Shown here piece by piece: positions 1-9,475 of a stretch of DNA of 64,000 nt (its first letter is position 1; every line of letters begins with the position of its first letter). The DNA comes from Pseudomonas poae (GTDB lineage Bacteria; Pseudomonadota; Gammaproteobacteria; Pseudomonadales; Pseudomonadaceae), in NCBI GenBank assembly GCA_028869255.1, contig CP110972.1, forward strand, positions 6,052,001-6,116,000, given 5' to 3'. The notes beneath the pieces were generated by a model. The model saw only the letters and a list, made by a program, of their open reading frames with translations, was not told the origin of the DNA and searched no databases. Made by a program: the position numbers and the translations under genes.

Positions 1-140
1 TCCTTGCTCTCCTTGACCGCCGTTTCCGGCAAACCCACCAGCGTAAGGGACGGCAGACCATTGGCCATATGCACCTCGACGGTGACGGCTGGGGCTTCAA
101 CGCCGATCTGGGCGCGGCTGTGGACGATGGCGAGGGACAT
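1..140 (-). CDS. yifB: YifB/ComM-family Mg-chelatase-like AAA ATPase, N-terminal fragment
   Basis: Only the first 46 codons lie in the window, read leftwards from an ATG at 138-140. The peptide begins MSLAIVHSRAQIGVEA and continues through HMANGLPSLTLVGLPETAVKES. This is the typical start of the YifB/ComM family, whose members combine an N-terminal Lon-protease-like domain with an AAA ATPase; Haemophilus and Vibrio ComM is a branch-migration helicase used in transformation. The catalytic part is outside the window. In other pseudomonads this gene also sits beside ubiK and glnK. Identity rests on the N-terminus and on context. Confidence 0.85.
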   Translation of the reverse strand, partial: MSLAIVHSRAQIGVEAPAVTVEVHMANGLPSLTLVGLPETAVKESK

Positions 141-254
141 GCTCGTTCCTTGAGAGAGGGGGCCGCTTCCTGCGGGTTTTTCAAGGGTAGACGAGGTGGG
201 GAAGAGCGAGGCGGGGGAGGTTTTACAGAACGTATCCGTGGTGCAACGCAAAAC

Positions 255-350
255 AAATGTGGGAGCGGGCTTGCTCGCGAATGCGGTGGGTCAGTCAGCA
301 TCTATGTGCCTGACAGACTGCATTCGCGAGCAAGCCCGCTCCCACGTTTT
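255..350. repeat. REPIN, family A (two inverted REP units)
   Basis: Two inverted arms of the form GTGGGAGCGGGCTTGCTCGC flank a loop of about 40 bases. The outer ends are the usual aaatgtggg/cccacgttt. It lies between the divergent yifB and the 3' end of ubiK. It belongs to the same family as the copies at 3909 and 40803. Confidence 0.9.
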
Positions 351-366
351 GACAGAGTTGTGACAG

Positions 367-627
367 TTACTCGGCAGTAGGTGCCAACCGCGCTTCCAAC
401 TCCGCCACCTTCGCTTCCAGGCTCTCTAATCGCGCACGTGTGCGGGCCAGCACGACCATTTGGCTATCGAACTCTTCGCGGCTCACCAGATCGAGCTTGC
501 TGAAACCGCTTTGCAGCAACGCCTTGAATTGGCTTTCGATTTCATTGCGGGGCAGCGGGGTGTCGCCGCTGAACAGGCGAGAGGCGTGGCCGCTCAGGGC
601 GTCGAGGAGGTCTTTGGGCGCAAGCAT
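367..627 (-). CDS. ubiK: Ubiquinone biosynthesis accessory factor UbiK (YqiC/BMFP family)
   Basis: An 86-residue protein starting MLAPKDLLDALS and ending in a heptad-rich coiled coil (about residues 58-82, with LESLEAKVAELEARL). UbiK binds UbiJ and helps the soluble Ubi complex make ubiquinone under oxic conditions; the family was earlier called BMFP or YqiC. I chose the ATG at 625-627 because MLAPKD is the conserved family start. An in-frame ATG three codons upstream (636) is possible but has a poorer ribosome site. The gene is divergent from glnK and shares a 421-base intergenic region with it. Confidence 0.9.
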   Translation of the reverse strand: MLAPKDLLDALSGHASRLFSGDTPLPRNEIESQFKALLQSGFSKLDLVSREEFDSQMVVLARTRARLESLEAKVAELEARLAPTAE

Positions 628-699
628 GGGAAACATTCCGGAAAAACTGTTGGCGGGCAGTGTATCACGCAGCGTCTATAGTCTTTTTCACGGCTAGAC

Positions 700-751
700 G
701 CGCACGCTTTTCGCGCATGGGGCTGGGCGGTGGCGCACTATTTTTGTGCGC
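700..751 (+). promoter_or_regulatory. Tandem NtrC-type enhancer sites upstream of glnK
   Basis: The palindrome GCGCAC-N7-GTGCGC at 733-751 fits the NtrC core GCAC-N7-GTGC exactly. A weaker copy, GCAC-N7-GCGC, sits at 702-716, 33 bases (about three helical turns) upstream. Both lie about 90-125 bases before the sigma-54 element at 825, as expected for enhancer sites. The rest of the 628-1048 gap shows no gene. Confidence 0.7.
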
Positions 752-824
752 ATTGCGGTCGCCAGCCGGCCCCGCAGGTGGGCTTCAGTGGGCAAAGGGC
801 TGATTTCAGTGATTTTTACGGAGC

Positions 825-840
825 TGGCAAGGTTTCTGCT
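825..840 (+). promoter_or_regulatory. Sigma-54 (RpoN) promoter of glnK-amtB
   Basis: TGGCAAG-GTTT-CTGCT matches the sigma-54 consensus TGGCACG-N4-TTGCW, with GG at 826-827 and GC at 838-839 at the required 12-base spacing. Transcription would start near 851, leaving a leader of about 200 bases before glnK. Nitrogen-limited control of glnK-amtB by NtrC and RpoN is established in proteobacteria. Confidence 0.7.
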
Positions 841-865
841 TAGACGATCATGACCCATGCACTGA

Positions 866-1387
<522 letters not shown>

Positions 1388-1421
1388 GCCGCCAAACCCC
1401 AACGCCCCAGGAGAAAACAAT

Positions 1422-2759
1422 ATGACTCTGCGTAAATTCGCAGGGCTCGGAGCCCTGTTGTCCATCGTAATGCCAAGCCTGGCCATGGCGGCAGACGAAG
1501 TGGCTGCTCCAGTCCTCAATTCCGGCGACACCGCATGGATGCTCACATCCACCGCGCTGGTGCTGTTCATGACTATTCCAGGCCTGGCGCTGTTCTACGG
1601 CGGCATGGTGCGCTCCAAAAACATTCTTTCCGTGATGATGCAGTGCTTCGCCATCACCGGCCTGATCACCATCTTGTGGTTCGTTTACGGCTACAGCATG
1701 GCGTTCGACACCACCGGGATGGAAGCAGGCGTCGTCAACTTCAACTCGTTCGTGGGCGGCTTGTCCAAGCTGTTCCTGTCGGGTGTGACCCCGGCGAGCA
1801 TCACCGGCCCGGCGGCTCTGTTCCCTGAGGCGGTGTTCGTCACCTTCCAGATGACCTTCGCGATCATTACCCCTGCGCTGATCGTCGGTGCCTTCGCCGA
1901 GCGTATGAAGTTCTCCGCGATGCTGATCTTCATGGGCGTCTGGTTCACCCTGGTCTACGCGCCGATTGCCCACATGGTATGGGGCGGTCCGGGTTCGTTG
2001 CTGGGCGACTGGGGCGTGCTGGACTTCGCCGGCGGCACCGTAGTGCACATCAACGCCGGTGTGGCTGGCCTGGTGGCGTGCATCGTGCTCGGCAAACGTA
2101 AAGGCTTCCCGACTACACCGATGGCGCCTCACAACCTGGGTTACACCCTGGTCGGTGCGGCCATGCTGTGGGTTGGCTGGTTCGGCTTCAACGCCGGTTC
2201 CGCCGCTGCGGCCAACGGCACTGCCGGTATGGCGATGCTGGTTACCCAGATCGCTACCGCTGCTGCGGCACTGGGCTGGATGTTCGCCGAGTGGGTCACC
2301 CACGGTAAGCCAAGCGCACTGGGCATCGCCTCGGGTGTGGTGGCCGGCCTGGTAGCCGTCACCCCAGCCGCTGGCACCGTGGGCCCGATGGGCGCCCTGG
2401 TGATCGGCCTGGTCGCGGGTGTGGTTTGCTTCTTCTGCGCCACCAGCCTCAAGCGCAAGCTGGGCTACGACGATTCCCTGGACGCGTTTGGCGTGCACGG
2501 TATCGGCGGTATTGTTGGTGCGATCCTCACGGGTGTGTTTGCGGCGCCTGCTCTGGGCGGCTTCGGCACCGTGACTGACGTGGCTGCACAGGTCTGGATC
2601 CAGGCCAAAGGCGTCGGCTTCACCGTGATCTACACGGCTATCGTGACTTTCATCATCCTCAAGGTGCTGGACATGGTCATGGGCCTGCGGGTTACCGAAG
2701 AAGAAGAGGCTGTGGGCCTCGACCTGGCGCAACACAACGAGCGTGGCTACAACTTGTAA
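1422..2759 (+). CDS. amtB: Ammonium transporter AmtB
   Basis: 445 residues: a signal peptide (cleavage near SLAMA-AD, about residue 23) followed by about 11 membrane spans of the Amt/Mep/Rh fold. The twin pore histidines are His209 (VVHINAG) and His359 (VHGIGG). AmtB conducts ammonium across the inner membrane and is closed by GlnK binding to its cytoplasmic face. The cytoplasmic tail ends in an acidic EEEEAVGLDLAQH segment. I chose the ATG at 1422 because of the preceding AGGAGA and because it begins the signal peptide. A strong terminator follows immediately. Confidence 0.96.
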   Translation: MTLRKFAGLGALLSIVMPSLAMAADEVAAPVLNSGDTAWMLTSTALVLFMTIPGLALFYGGMVRSKNILSVMMQCFAITGLITILWFVYGYSMAFDTTGMEAGVVNFNSFVGGLSKLFLSGVTPASITGPAALFPEAVFVTFQMTFAIITPALIVGAFAERMKFSAMLIFMGVWFTLVYAPIAHMVWGGPGSLLGDWGVLDFAGGTVVHINAGVAGLVACIVLGKRKGFPTTPMAPHNLGYTLVGAAMLWVGWFGFNAGSAAAANGTAGMAMLVTQIATAAAALGWMFAEWVTHGKPSALGIASGVVAGLVAVTPAAGTVGPMGALVIGLVAGVVCFFCATSLKRKLGYDDSLDAFGVHGIGGIVGAILTGVFAAPALGGFGTVTDVAAQVWIQAKGVGFTVIYTAIVTFIILKVLDMVMGLRVTEEEEAVGLDLAQHNERGYNL

Positions 2760-2765
2760 GCATGC

Positions 2766-2801
2766 GAAAAAAAGATGCCCGGCTTGCCGGGCATTTTTTT
2801 G
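2766..2801 (+). terminator. Intrinsic terminator of glnK-amtB
   Basis: A-rich lead, perfect stem ATGCCCGGC/GCCGGGCAT around TT, then a run of T. It starts six bases after the amtB stop codon. Confidence 0.93.
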
Positions 2802-2969
2802 TCTGGTGTTTGTCTGTGGCTAAAGGTGTATGGGTTTTGCGTCGACTTTGTGATGGGATCCATGCGGCACTTTTAGGGGGTGCGAATGTCTTACAGGCAT
2901 GTAGGCGTATTCGGCACTTTGTTTTTTCCCAGAGCGCGCTAGAATGCGCGCCGATGGGCGGAGAACTGT

Positions 2970-3395
2970 ATGTGGCAACAGACCCTGATTACCCTGCGGG
3001 CCAAGCCCCGGGGCTTTCACCTGGTAACGGACGAGTTGCTTGCCGGCCTGCCTGAATTGAAGGCGTGTCGTGTGGGCCTGTTGCATCTGTGGTTGCAGCA
3101 CACCTCGGCCTCGTTGACCGTCAACGAGAATGCCGACCCGGCGGTTCGTCGTGACTTCGAGCGTTTCTTCAATTCGCTGGTGCCGCAAGGCCGGGCAGGA
3201 TTCGAGCACAACGACGAAGGCCCGGATGATCTGCCGGCGCACTTCAAGGCCAGTCTCCTGGGCTGCCAGCTGAGTTTGCCGGTGAAGGCCGGCCGCTTGG
3301 CAATGGGGACATGGCAAGGTGTTTATCTGGGCGAGCACCGTGACCATGGCGGTGCTCGTAAAGTCCTCGCCACCTTGCACGGTGATGGGGCATAA
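2970..3395 (+). CDS. YjbQ/UPF0047 family protein
   Basis: 141 residues with the family signatures [18 protein letters not shown] (about 41-58) and [18 protein letters not shown] (about 78-95), and a C-terminal [14 protein letters not shown]. Several conserved His, Asp and Glu residues are thought to form a metal site. Family members have been described as secondary thiamine-phosphate synthases, but the physiological role is uncertain. Length is normal. The ATG at 2970 follows GGCGGAGAACTGT. It stands alone between the amtB terminator and sutA. Confidence 0.88.
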   Translation: MWQQTLITLRAKPRGFHLVTDELLAGLPELKACRVGLLHLWLQHTSASLTVNENADPAVRRDFERFFNSLVPQGRAGFEHNDEGPDDLPAHFKASLLGCQLSLPVKAGRLAMGTWQGVYLGEHRDHGGARKVLATLHGDGA

Positions 3396-3496
3396 GCCAC
3401 TGGAAATCCGGTGGATGTGATTTTTTTCCGGCGACCTCGACAGAGGGTGAGGCTGGGCTATAACTAATCTGCTTTTCGCAAGTCATGAGGTAGAAC

Positions 3497-3823
3497 ATGA
3501 GCGACGATGATCTGGAAAACGACGAACTGGAAGTAGGTGACGAAGACGACACCGAAGAAGGTCTTGAAGCGGCGGCGGAAGACGTTGCTGACGACGACGG
3601 TGGCGATGATGCGCCTGTTCCGGCTGCCAAAGGCAAGGCCAAGGCTGCTGTTTCGGTAGACGAACTGCCGAGCGTTGAGGCCAAGAACAAAGAGCGCGAT
3701 GCTCTGGCCCGTGCGATGGAAGAATTCCTCGCTAAAGGCGGCAAAGTGCAGGAAGTCGAGGCAAACGTGGTGGCAGATCCACCGAAGAAGCCGGACAACA
3801 AGTACGGTAGCCGACCTATCTGA
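3497..3823 (+). CDS. sutA: SutA, RNA-polymerase-binding slow-growth regulator
   Basis: 108 residues. The first half is an acidic, low-complexity tail (many Asp/Glu; MSDDDLENDELE...), then a Lys/Ala linker. The conserved second half reads ELPSVEAKNKERDALARAM and ends VVADPPKKPDNKYGSRPI. This matches SutA, which in P. aeruginosa binds RNA polymerase during slow growth and raises transcription of ribosomal and maintenance genes. The acidic N-terminal tail is a known feature of the protein. An intrinsic terminator follows at 3849. Confidence 0.88.
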   Translation: MSDDDLENDELEVGDEDDTEEGLEAAAEDVADDDGGDDAPVPAAKGKAKAAVSVDELPSVEAKNKERDALARAMEEFLAKGGKVQEVEANVVADPPKKPDNKYGSRPI

Positions 3824-3848
3824 GGTCAGCCACATGCTTGCTGAGAGA

Positions 3849-3872
3849 GCCCGCCGTCGCTGCGGGCTTTTT
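3849..3872 (+). terminator. Intrinsic terminator of sutA
   Basis: Stem GCCCGC/GCGGGC with a 7-base loop followed by TTTTT, 25 bases after the sutA stop. Confidence 0.85.
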
Positions 3873-3908
3873 CATGCCTGTAACAAAGCTTGCAGGTCGC
3901 CATCAATC

Positions 3909-4005
3909 AAATGTGGGAGCGGGCTTGCTCGCGAAAGCGGTGGATCAGTCAGCATATTCATCAACTGACAGACCGCTTTCGCGAGCAAGCCCGCTCCCAC
4001 ATTTT
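3909..4005. repeat. REPIN, family A
   Basis: Two inverted GTGGGAGCGGGCTTGCTCGC arms extended by GAAAGCGG/CCGCTTTC, with a loop near 3948-3972. It lies between the convergent sutA and yigB-like genes and may also act as a bidirectional terminator. Confidence 0.92.
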
Positions 4006-4016
4006 GATCTTCGATG

Positions 4017-4712
4017 TTACTGCCAACTGCGAAGCAACGGCGGCAACTCCGTCAGGCTGCGAATCTGCGCATCCGGGCGCTTTTCCCCTTCCCACGCCTT
4101 GCCCGTCGGGTTGAACCACACTGCGCGCAGCCCCGCCGCTTGTGCCCCGGCAATGTCATCGCCTGGGTGATCGCCGATATGCACCGCCGCAGAGGCATCC
4201 ACGCCGCCACGCTGCAACGCTTCCTGAAACAATCGTGCATCCGGCTTGGCGATACCGATATCTTCGGCGCGCAAGGCAAAGTGGAAATAGTCCGCCAGGC
4301 CCACGCGCTGCACGTCGGCATTGCCGTTGGTGATGACGCCCAGCAGGAAATGCTGGCGCAGCGCCCGCAGCATCGGTTCGGCTTCCGGAAATGGAGTGAG
4401 CTGGTGCCGTGCGTGAATGAACGCCTCAAAGCACACATCGGCCATTTGCGAGGCCTCGGGCTGTGGATAACCGGCCTCTTCGAAAGCGTGCATCAGCACG
4501 CGGTGGCGCAGCACACTGATGCGGTGTTTCAGCTCGGGATGGCGCTCCAGCACCTGCTGGCGAAGGCGGCCGAAATGCTCCAGCGGCAGGTCGCCGACCT
4601 TGGAGGCGTTAACCGCCAGCCATTCGCGCATCGACGCTTCGGCGCTGATGATGACGGGTACGTTATCCCAGAGTGTGTCGTCCAGGTCGAAGGTGATCAG
4701 CTTGATACTCAT
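4017..4712 (-). CDS. HAD-family phosphatase, YigB-like
   Basis: 231 residues with the HAD motifs in order: motif [10 protein letters not shown] (residues 8-16), motif II GVITNGN, motif III Lys in IAKPD, and motif [14 protein letters not shown]. Cap-type C1 HAD proteins of this group dephosphorylate small phosphates; E. coli YigB acts on FMN-pathway intermediates (5-amino-6-ribitylaminouracil phosphate). The E. coli order dapF-yigA-xerC-yigB is the same as here, which supports orthology with YigB. The ATG at 4712 overlaps the xerC stop by 4 bases, so the two are translationally coupled. Substrate is inferred. Confidence 0.87.
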   Translation of the reverse strand: MSIKLITFDLDDTLWDNVPVIISAEASMREWLAVNASKVGDLPLEHFGRLRQQVLERHPELKHRISVLRHRVLMHAFEEAGYPQPEASQMADVCFEAFIHARHQLTPFPEAEPMLRALRQHFLLGVITNGNADVQRVGLADYFHFALRAEDIGIAKPDARLFQEALQRGGVDASAAVHIGDHPGDDIAGAQAAGLRAVWFNPTGKAWEGEKRPDAQIRSLTELPPLLRSWQ

Positions 4713-5608
4713 GAGTCGCCGCCCTTGATGCGTTTGGCCCGTGGATGGGCACTGTCGTACACCGTAGCCAGGTGCTGGAAGTCGAGGTGGGTGTAAATCT
4801 GCGTGGTCTTGATGTCGGAGTGGCCGAGCAGCTCCTGTACCGCCCGCAGGTCCTGGGACGATTCAAGCATATGGCTGGCAAAGGAGTGCCGCAGCATATG
4901 CGGGTGCAGGTTCTGGCCCAGCTCGCGTTCGCCGGCGGCCTTCACTCGGACCTGGATCGCCCGTGGCCCAAGGCGCCGGCCTTGCTGGCTGACAAATACC
5001 GCATCGTCTGCGGGGTTGGTCAACAGGCGCAGTGGCAGCCACAGTTCCAAGGCCTCCCGGGCTTTCCTGCCCACCGGCAGCACGCGGGTTTTACTGCCCT
5101 TGCCGAGCACTTGTACCAGGCCGTCCGCCAAGTCGAGTTGATCAAGATTCAAGCCGGTCAGCTCTGACAGGCGCAAGCCTGAGGAGTAGAACAGCTCAAG
5201 AATCGCTTGGTCACGACGGGCCAGGAAGTCATCCTCTACCGCGCCATCGAGCAATTGCAGGGCGCGGTCGGTGTCCAGGGTCTTGGGCAGGCGCCGTTCG
5301 CCCTTGGGCGGGGCTAGGCCGTTGGCTGGGTCGTGGTCACACAGGCCCTCGCGGTTGAGGTAGTGATAAAGGCCGCGCACCGCCGACAGCAGGCGCGACA
5401 GGCTGCGCGACGACTGGCCAGCCTGGTGCAGGCGCGCAACCAGGCTGCGCAGGCTCTGGATGTCCAGGGCCTTCCAGCTGCCAATCTGGTGTTTTTCGCA
5501 GTACGCCAGGACTTTGTTCAGGTCCCGTCGGTAAGCTTCCAGGGTATGGGGCGACACCTGGCGCTCGTTGCGCAGGTGAGCGCAATAAGCGTCCAGTTGC
5601 CGTTCCAT
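4709..5608 (-). CDS. xerC: Site-specific tyrosine recombinase XerC
   Basis: 299 residues, the normal XerC length. The N-terminal SAM-like DNA-binding domain spans about 1-90. The catalytic domain carries all six residues: Arg146 (SGLRLSEL), Lys170, His237 and Arg240 ([10 protein letters not shown]), His263 (LLGHSDI) and the nucleophile Tyr272 (IYTHLD). With XerD it resolves chromosome dimers at dif near the terminus. It is in the middle of the lysA-dapF-DUF484-xerC-yigB operon. In Pseudomonas it has also been called sss. Confidence 0.96.
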   Translation of the reverse strand: MERQLDAYCAHLRNERQVSPHTLEAYRRDLNKVLAYCEKHQIGSWKALDIQSLRSLVARLHQAGQSSRSLSRLLSAVRGLYHYLNREGLCDHDPANGLAPPKGERRLPKTLDTDRALQLLDGAVEDDFLARRDQAILELFYSSGLRLSELTGLNLDQLDLADGLVQVLGKGSKTRVLPVGRKAREALELWLPLRLLTNPADDAVFVSQQGRRLGPRAIQVRVKAAGERELGQNLHPHMLRHSFASHMLESSQDLRAVQELLGHSDIKTTQIYTHLDFQHLATVYDSAHPRAKRIKGGDS

Positions 5609-5610
5609 GG

Positions 5611-6327
5611 CTAGCGCACCGCGCGCAGGGCAGTGGTGAAGCGCGGCAGGACGCGGCCCAGCACTTCGGCGATATAGGTCAGGAACAAGGTGCCCACCGA
5701 GCTTTTGTAGTGCGCAGGGTCGCGGCTGGCGATGGCCAGTACGCCATGCAGCCCCTGATGGCTGAGGGCGACCACAGCGGTAGAGCCGATCTGCTTGCGC
5801 TGTTCGGCACCGAACAGGAAGTCCAGCTCATGCTCGCGCAGGGTGCCGCTGATGGTCTTGCCCTCGGACAACAGGCCGCCAATCGCGGTTTGCGCGTCGC
5901 CACCGCTGACCCAGCGACCCACCGGCATCGGGTTGTCGCTGAACAGAATCAGGCTCACAAAGGGGACCTGGAAGTCCTGGCGCAGGCTGTCTTCCACGGC
6001 AATCACCGTTTCTTCCAGGCTGCTGGCGTCCATCAACGTAAGAATCAGGCGGCGGGTTTTGTCGAAAAGACGGTCGTTGTCGCGGGCCACGTCCATCAGG
6101 TGCGAGAGCTTGTGGCGCATTTCGATATTGCGCTCGCGCAGGATTTTCATCTGCCGCTCCACCAGCGACACGGTATCGCCGCGCTGGTGGGGGATGCGCA
6201 GGGCAGGCAGCAGTTCTTCGTGTTCGACGAAGAAGTCCGGATTAGCCTCAAGGTACGCCGCGACAGCAGCGGCCTCCAGACTTTCGCTCGGGGTAGCTTG
6301 TGCGGGTACTTGAGGCTTATCAGTCAT
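5611..6327 (-). CDS. DUF484 family protein (YigA-type)
   Basis: 238 residues. It starts with a helical region ([26 protein letters not shown], about residues 27-52, is the family hallmark), then a coiled-coil stretch with [16 protein letters not shown], then a GAF-like domain from about 95 to the end. The biochemical function is unknown. It is conserved between dapF and xerC in gammaproteobacteria; the gap to xerC is 2 bases, so the genes are co-transcribed. A cytoplasmic regulatory role is only inferred from the GAF-like fold. Confidence 0.87.
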   Translation of the reverse strand: MTDKPQVPAQATPSESLEAAAVAAYLEANPDFFVEHEELLPALRIPHQRGDTVSLVERQMKILRERNIEMRHKLSHLMDVARDNDRLFDKTRRLILTLMDASSLEETVIAVEDSLRQDFQVPFVSLILFSDNPMPVGRWVSGGDAQTAIGGLLSEGKTISGTLREHELDFLFGAEQRKQIGSTAVVALSHQGLHGVLAIASRDPAHYKSSVGTLFLTYIAEVLGRVLPRFTTALRAVR

Positions 6328-6340
6328 TAGCTTTGCTCAC

Positions 6341-7171
6341 TCATAGACGGACCTGTCCTTCGTATACGCGCGAGGCCGGCCCGGTCATCATCACCGGGTG
6401 GCCAGGGCCTGCCCATTCGATGGACAGGCGTCCACCGGGCAGGTCGATCAACAGCGGCGAATCCATCCACCCCTGGCTGATCGCGGCCACGGCAGCGGCG
6501 CAAGCACCGGTGCCGCAAGCCTGGGTTTCGCCGGCGCCGCGTTCCCATACGCGCAATTGTGCGCGGGAACGGTCGATCACCTGTAGGAAACCCACATTGA
6601 CCCGTGCAGGAAAGCGCGGGTGGTGTTCGATTTTCGGCCCCAATTCATGCACGGGCGCGTTATTGATGTCGTCGACGCGCAATACGGCATGGGGGTTGCC
6701 CATGGACACCGCGGCCAGGTCGACGGTTTTGCCGTCGACATCCACCGCATAGCTGGTTGCCTGCTCGGTGGCCTGGAACGGAATATCCGCCGGCACCAGG
6801 CGCGGCGCGCCCATGTTGACGCTGATCTGGCCGTCGCTGCGGATATCCAGCTCGATCACGCCGCTTTTGGTCTCGACGCGGATCTGGCGCTTGGCGGTCA
6901 GCCGCTTGTCCAGCACAAAGCGTGCGAAGCAGCGCGCACCGTTGCCGCACTGTTCCACTTCGGAACCGTCGGAGTTGAAGATCCGATAACGGAAATCCAC
7001 CTCCGGGTTACTCGGCGCCTCAACGATCAGCAATTGGTCGAAGCCAATCCCGGTGTGGCGGTCGCCCCACTGTTTAGCGTGTTTGGGCAGGATGTGCGCG
7101 TGCTGGCTGACCAGGTCGAGGACCATGAAGTCATTGCCCAGCCCGTGCATTTTGGTAAAACGCAGCAGCAT
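6341..7171 (-). CDS. dapF: Diaminopimelate epimerase DapF
   Basis: 276 residues. It converts LL- to meso-diaminopimelate, the precursor of lysine and of peptidoglycan. The two catalytic cysteines are visible: Cys75 in EQCGNGARC and Cys219 in QACGTGAC. The N-terminus [17 protein letters not shown] is the family signature. It lies 3 bases after lysA, which uses its product, so the two steps of lysine synthesis are coupled. Gaps to DUF484 are small (13 bases). Confidence 0.97.
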   Translation of the reverse strand: MLLRFTKMHGLGNDFMVLDLVSQHAHILPKHAKQWGDRHTGIGFDQLLIVEAPSNPEVDFRYRIFNSDGSEVEQCGNGARCFARFVLDKRLTAKRQIRVETKSGVIELDIRSDGQISVNMGAPRLVPADIPFQATEQATSYAVDVDGKTVDLAAVSMGNPHAVLRVDDINNAPVHELGPKIEHHPRFPARVNVGFLQVIDRSRAQLRVWERGAGETQACGTGACAAAVAAISQGWMDSPLLIDLPGGRLSIEWAGPGHPVMMTGPASRVYEGQVRL

Positions 7172-7174
7172 GGC

Positions 7175-8422
7175 TTACTCCGGCAGCAGGCTTTCGCCAG
7201 CATACAACTCGGCTACCGTCTCGCGGCGACGCACTTCAAACGCTTGATCACCGTCCACCAGCACCTCGGCGGTACGCCCGCGGGTGTTGTAGTTGGAACT
7301 CATGACAAACCCGTAGGCACCGGCCGAATGCACGGCCAGCAGGTCGCCTTCTTCCAGGGCCAACTGACGATCCTTGGCCAGGAAGTCGCCGGTTTCGCAG
7401 ATCGGGCCGACGATGTCATAGGCGCGGGCTTCGCTGTCGCGAGGCGTCACGGCGGTGACATTCATCCATGCCTGGTACAGCGCCGGGCGGATCAGGTCGT
7501 TCATCGCCGCATCGACGATGGCAAAATCCTTGTGCTCGGTGTGCTTGAGGTACTCGACCTGGGTCAGCAACACGCCGGCATTGGCGACAATATAACGGCC
7601 CGGCTCGAACATCAGCGTCAGGTCGCGGCCTTCGATGCGCTCGCGCACGGCCTTGATGTAGTCGGCCACCAGCGGTGGCTCTTCATCGCGATAACGCACG
7701 CCCACGCCACCACCGAGGTCGATGTGGTGCAGGTAGATGCCGCATTCGCCGAGGCGGTCGATCAGCGCCAGCAGGCGGTCGAGGGCATCGAGGAACGGTG
7801 GCAGGCTGGTCAGTTGCGAGCCGATATGGCAGTCGACACCCAGCACTTCCAGGTTCGGCAACTGGGCGGCACGGATGTACACGTCTTCGGCGTCGGCAAT
7901 GGCGATGCCGAACTTGTTCTCTTTGAGACCGGTGGAAATGTACGGGTGAGTGCCGGCGTCGACGTCCGGGTTGACGCGCAAGGAGATCGGCGCACGCACG
8001 CCCATCTCGGCGGCCACAACCTGCAGGCGTTCCAGCTCATCGGTGGATTCGACGTTGAAGCAATGCACGCCGACTTCCAGGGCGCGGCGCATGTCTTCGC
8101 GGCTCTTGCCGACGCCGGAGAATACGATCTTGTCAGCCTTGCCGCCGGCGGCCAGTACACGCTCCAGCTCGCCACGGGACACAATGTCGAAACCGGCGCC
8201 CAGGCGTGCCAATACGTTCAGTACACCCAGGTTGGAGTTGGCCTTGACGGCGTAGCACACCAGGCTCGGGATGCCTTGCAGCGCATCCGAAAAGCTGCGG
8301 TATTGGGCTTCGATATGGGCACGGGAGTACACGTAGGTCGGGGTGCCAAAGCGCTCGGCAATCACAGACAGCGCCACGCCTTCCGCGAACAGCTCGCCGT
8401 CCCGGTAGTTAAAAGCGTCCAT
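7175..8422 (-). CDS. lysA: Diaminopimelate decarboxylase LysA
   Basis: 415 residues of the fold III (alanine-racemase-like) PLP decarboxylases. The PLP-binding Lys60 lies in CYAVKANSN; glycine-rich phosphate binding is seen in DLGGGVGVRY, and the C-terminal active-site motif is ICETGDFLA. It makes L-lysine from meso-diaminopimelate. It is the second gene of the minus-strand operon, after lptM (9-base gap) and before dapF (3-base gap). Confidence 0.97.
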   Translation of the reverse strand: MDAFNYRDGELFAEGVALSVIAERFGTPTYVYSRAHIEAQYRSFSDALQGIPSLVCYAVKANSNLGVLNVLARLGAGFDIVSRGELERVLAAGGKADKIVFSGVGKSREDMRRALEVGVHCFNVESTDELERLQVVAAEMGVRAPISLRVNPDVDAGTHPYISTGLKENKFGIAIADAEDVYIRAAQLPNLEVLGVDCHIGSQLTSLPPFLDALDRLLALIDRLGECGIYLHHIDLGGGVGVRYRDEEPPLVADYIKAVRERIEGRDLTLMFEPGRYIVANAGVLLTQVEYLKHTEHKDFAIVDAAMNDLIRPALYQAWMNVTAVTPRDSEARAYDIVGPICETGDFLAKDRQLALEEGDLLAVHSAGAYGFVMSSNYNTRGRTAEVLVDGDQAFEVRRRETVAELYAGESLLPE

Positions 8423-8431
8423 GGGGTTCCC

Positions 8432-8599
8432 TTAGTAGGTGTCGTGCTTATGCGCTTTGGTGGGCTTTTGCGATGATTGCGCCTGTTCATTCGGGTCTTT
8501 GCTGTCATCGGGCAGGTACAGCGGGCCTTTTTGACCACAGGCACTAACGAGGCAGGCAACCGCGACGAGCGCAGCAAGGGACGAGATCAGGCGCTTCAT
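8432..8599 (-). CDS. lptM: Small outer-membrane lipoprotein LptM (LppL/YifL)
   Basis: A 55-residue protein. It has a short signal sequence [17 protein letters not shown] ending in the lipobox LVSAC, with Cys21 lipidated, followed by the hallmark [12 protein letters not shown] hydrophilic tail of about 25 residues follows. In E. coli LptM helps the LPS translocon LptDE to mature by assisting disulfide formation; in Pseudomonas the gene before lysA is called lppL. It is the first gene of the lysA-dapF-DUF484-xerC operon and is divergent from cyaY. Confidence 0.92.
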   Translation of the reverse strand: MKRLISSLAALVAVACLVSACGQKGPLYLPDDSKDPNEQAQSSQKPTKAHKHDTY

Positions 8600-8837
8600 G
8601 GCGAAATCCTTGAATATGCATTAATTGCGCCCGAGTATACCGACCACCCGCCAGCTTGCCTATGCGCTGGAATACCCGTCTGGCGGGGGTTTGGCGAGAC
8701 GCTAGGGAAACGTCCTACGCTATTCGGGGATATTTCATTCCGTCAGTCGTGATGAAATCGGTATCCTTTGCAATCAGCGGGGCTCGTCCGTATCGTGCGG
8801 CGCTTGAGCAAAACCAGACACTTTTGAGGTTGCCACA

Positions 8838-9186
8838 ATGAGTTTGACCGAAGCCCGTTTTCACGACCATGGTGGATTCGACCCAGCAGGCGCTGGAAGA
8901 TATTTTCGACGACAGCGGCCTGGACGTGGACCTGGAAAACTCGGCCGGCGTGCTGACCGTCAAGTTCGAGAACGGCACTCAACTGATCTTCAGCCGCCAG
9001 GAACCTTTGCGTCAGCTGTGGTTGGCTGCACGTTCGGGTGGTTTTCACTTCGATTACAACGAAGAAGACAACAATTGGCAGTGCGATACCAGCGATGAGC
9101 TGCTGAGCGAAATGCTCGCACGCCTGGTCCAGGAACAAGCCGGTGTGGAGCTGGGCTTCGATGAGCTGAACCCCGACGAGAACTGA
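8838..9186 (+). pseudogene. cyaY: Frataxin-like iron-sulfur protein CyaY, frame-shifted near its start in this sequence
   Basis: From the ATG at 8838 (with TTGAGG upstream) the frame reads MSLTEARFHD and is then lost. The rest of CyaY continues one frame over as VDSTQQALEDIFDD... to the stop at 9184-9186. Removing the single A at 8869 restores CTG-GTG-GAT and a 115-residue CyaY with its acidic helix 1 and the WLAARSGGFHFDY core. CyaY binds iron and tunes IscS in Fe-S cluster assembly. As read, only a product starting at the ATG created at 8869 (105 residues, no ribosome site) could be made. A sequencing insertion is likely, since cyaY is normally intact. Confidence 0.88.
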
Positions 9187-9188
9187 TT

Positions 9189-9407
9189 GTGACCCAGCCT
9201 GCACCTGTACGCCCGCCCAAGCCGCTGTTCAGTAATGTCAGCCCGGCGGTGCCGTCACCTTGTATCAGTTTGTGTCGCCTGGACGAGCAGAAAGTCTGCC
9301 GCGGCTGCTTCCGCCACGTGGAAGACATCCGGGAATGGCGCTCTGCCGATGATCAGCGGCGCCGAGTGATCGTCGCGCAGGCCGAGCAACGCAAGGCCGC
9401 GCCTTGA
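9189..9407 (+). CDS. DUF1289 domain protein (small Cys-rich)
   Basis: 72 residues, starting with GTG two bases after the cyaY stop, so probably co-transcribed. The core PSPCISLCRLDEQKVCRGC has the four cysteines of DUF1289 (C-x3-C-x7-C-x2-C) and is followed by EDIREWRSAD. The spacing suggests a metal or Fe-S site, but this is unproven and no function is known. An ATG start is not available in frame. Confidence 0.83.
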   Translation: MTQPAPVRPPKPLFSNVSPAVPSPCISLCRLDEQKVCRGCFRHVEDIREWRSADDQRRRVIVAQAEQRKAAP

Positions 9408-9475
9408 GCCCGCCTTGTTTATTTGCGGTGCTGTGGTAGTGTCCGGGTACGCCTCAACTCATCGAGGCCCGTGAG

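Noticed and set aside
6620..8476. A 618-codon open frame on the plus strand opposite dapF and lysA
   Set aside because: It mirrors two clear enzymes with catalytic motifs on the minus strand; its composition (many Gln, His, Val) is typical of antisense reading.
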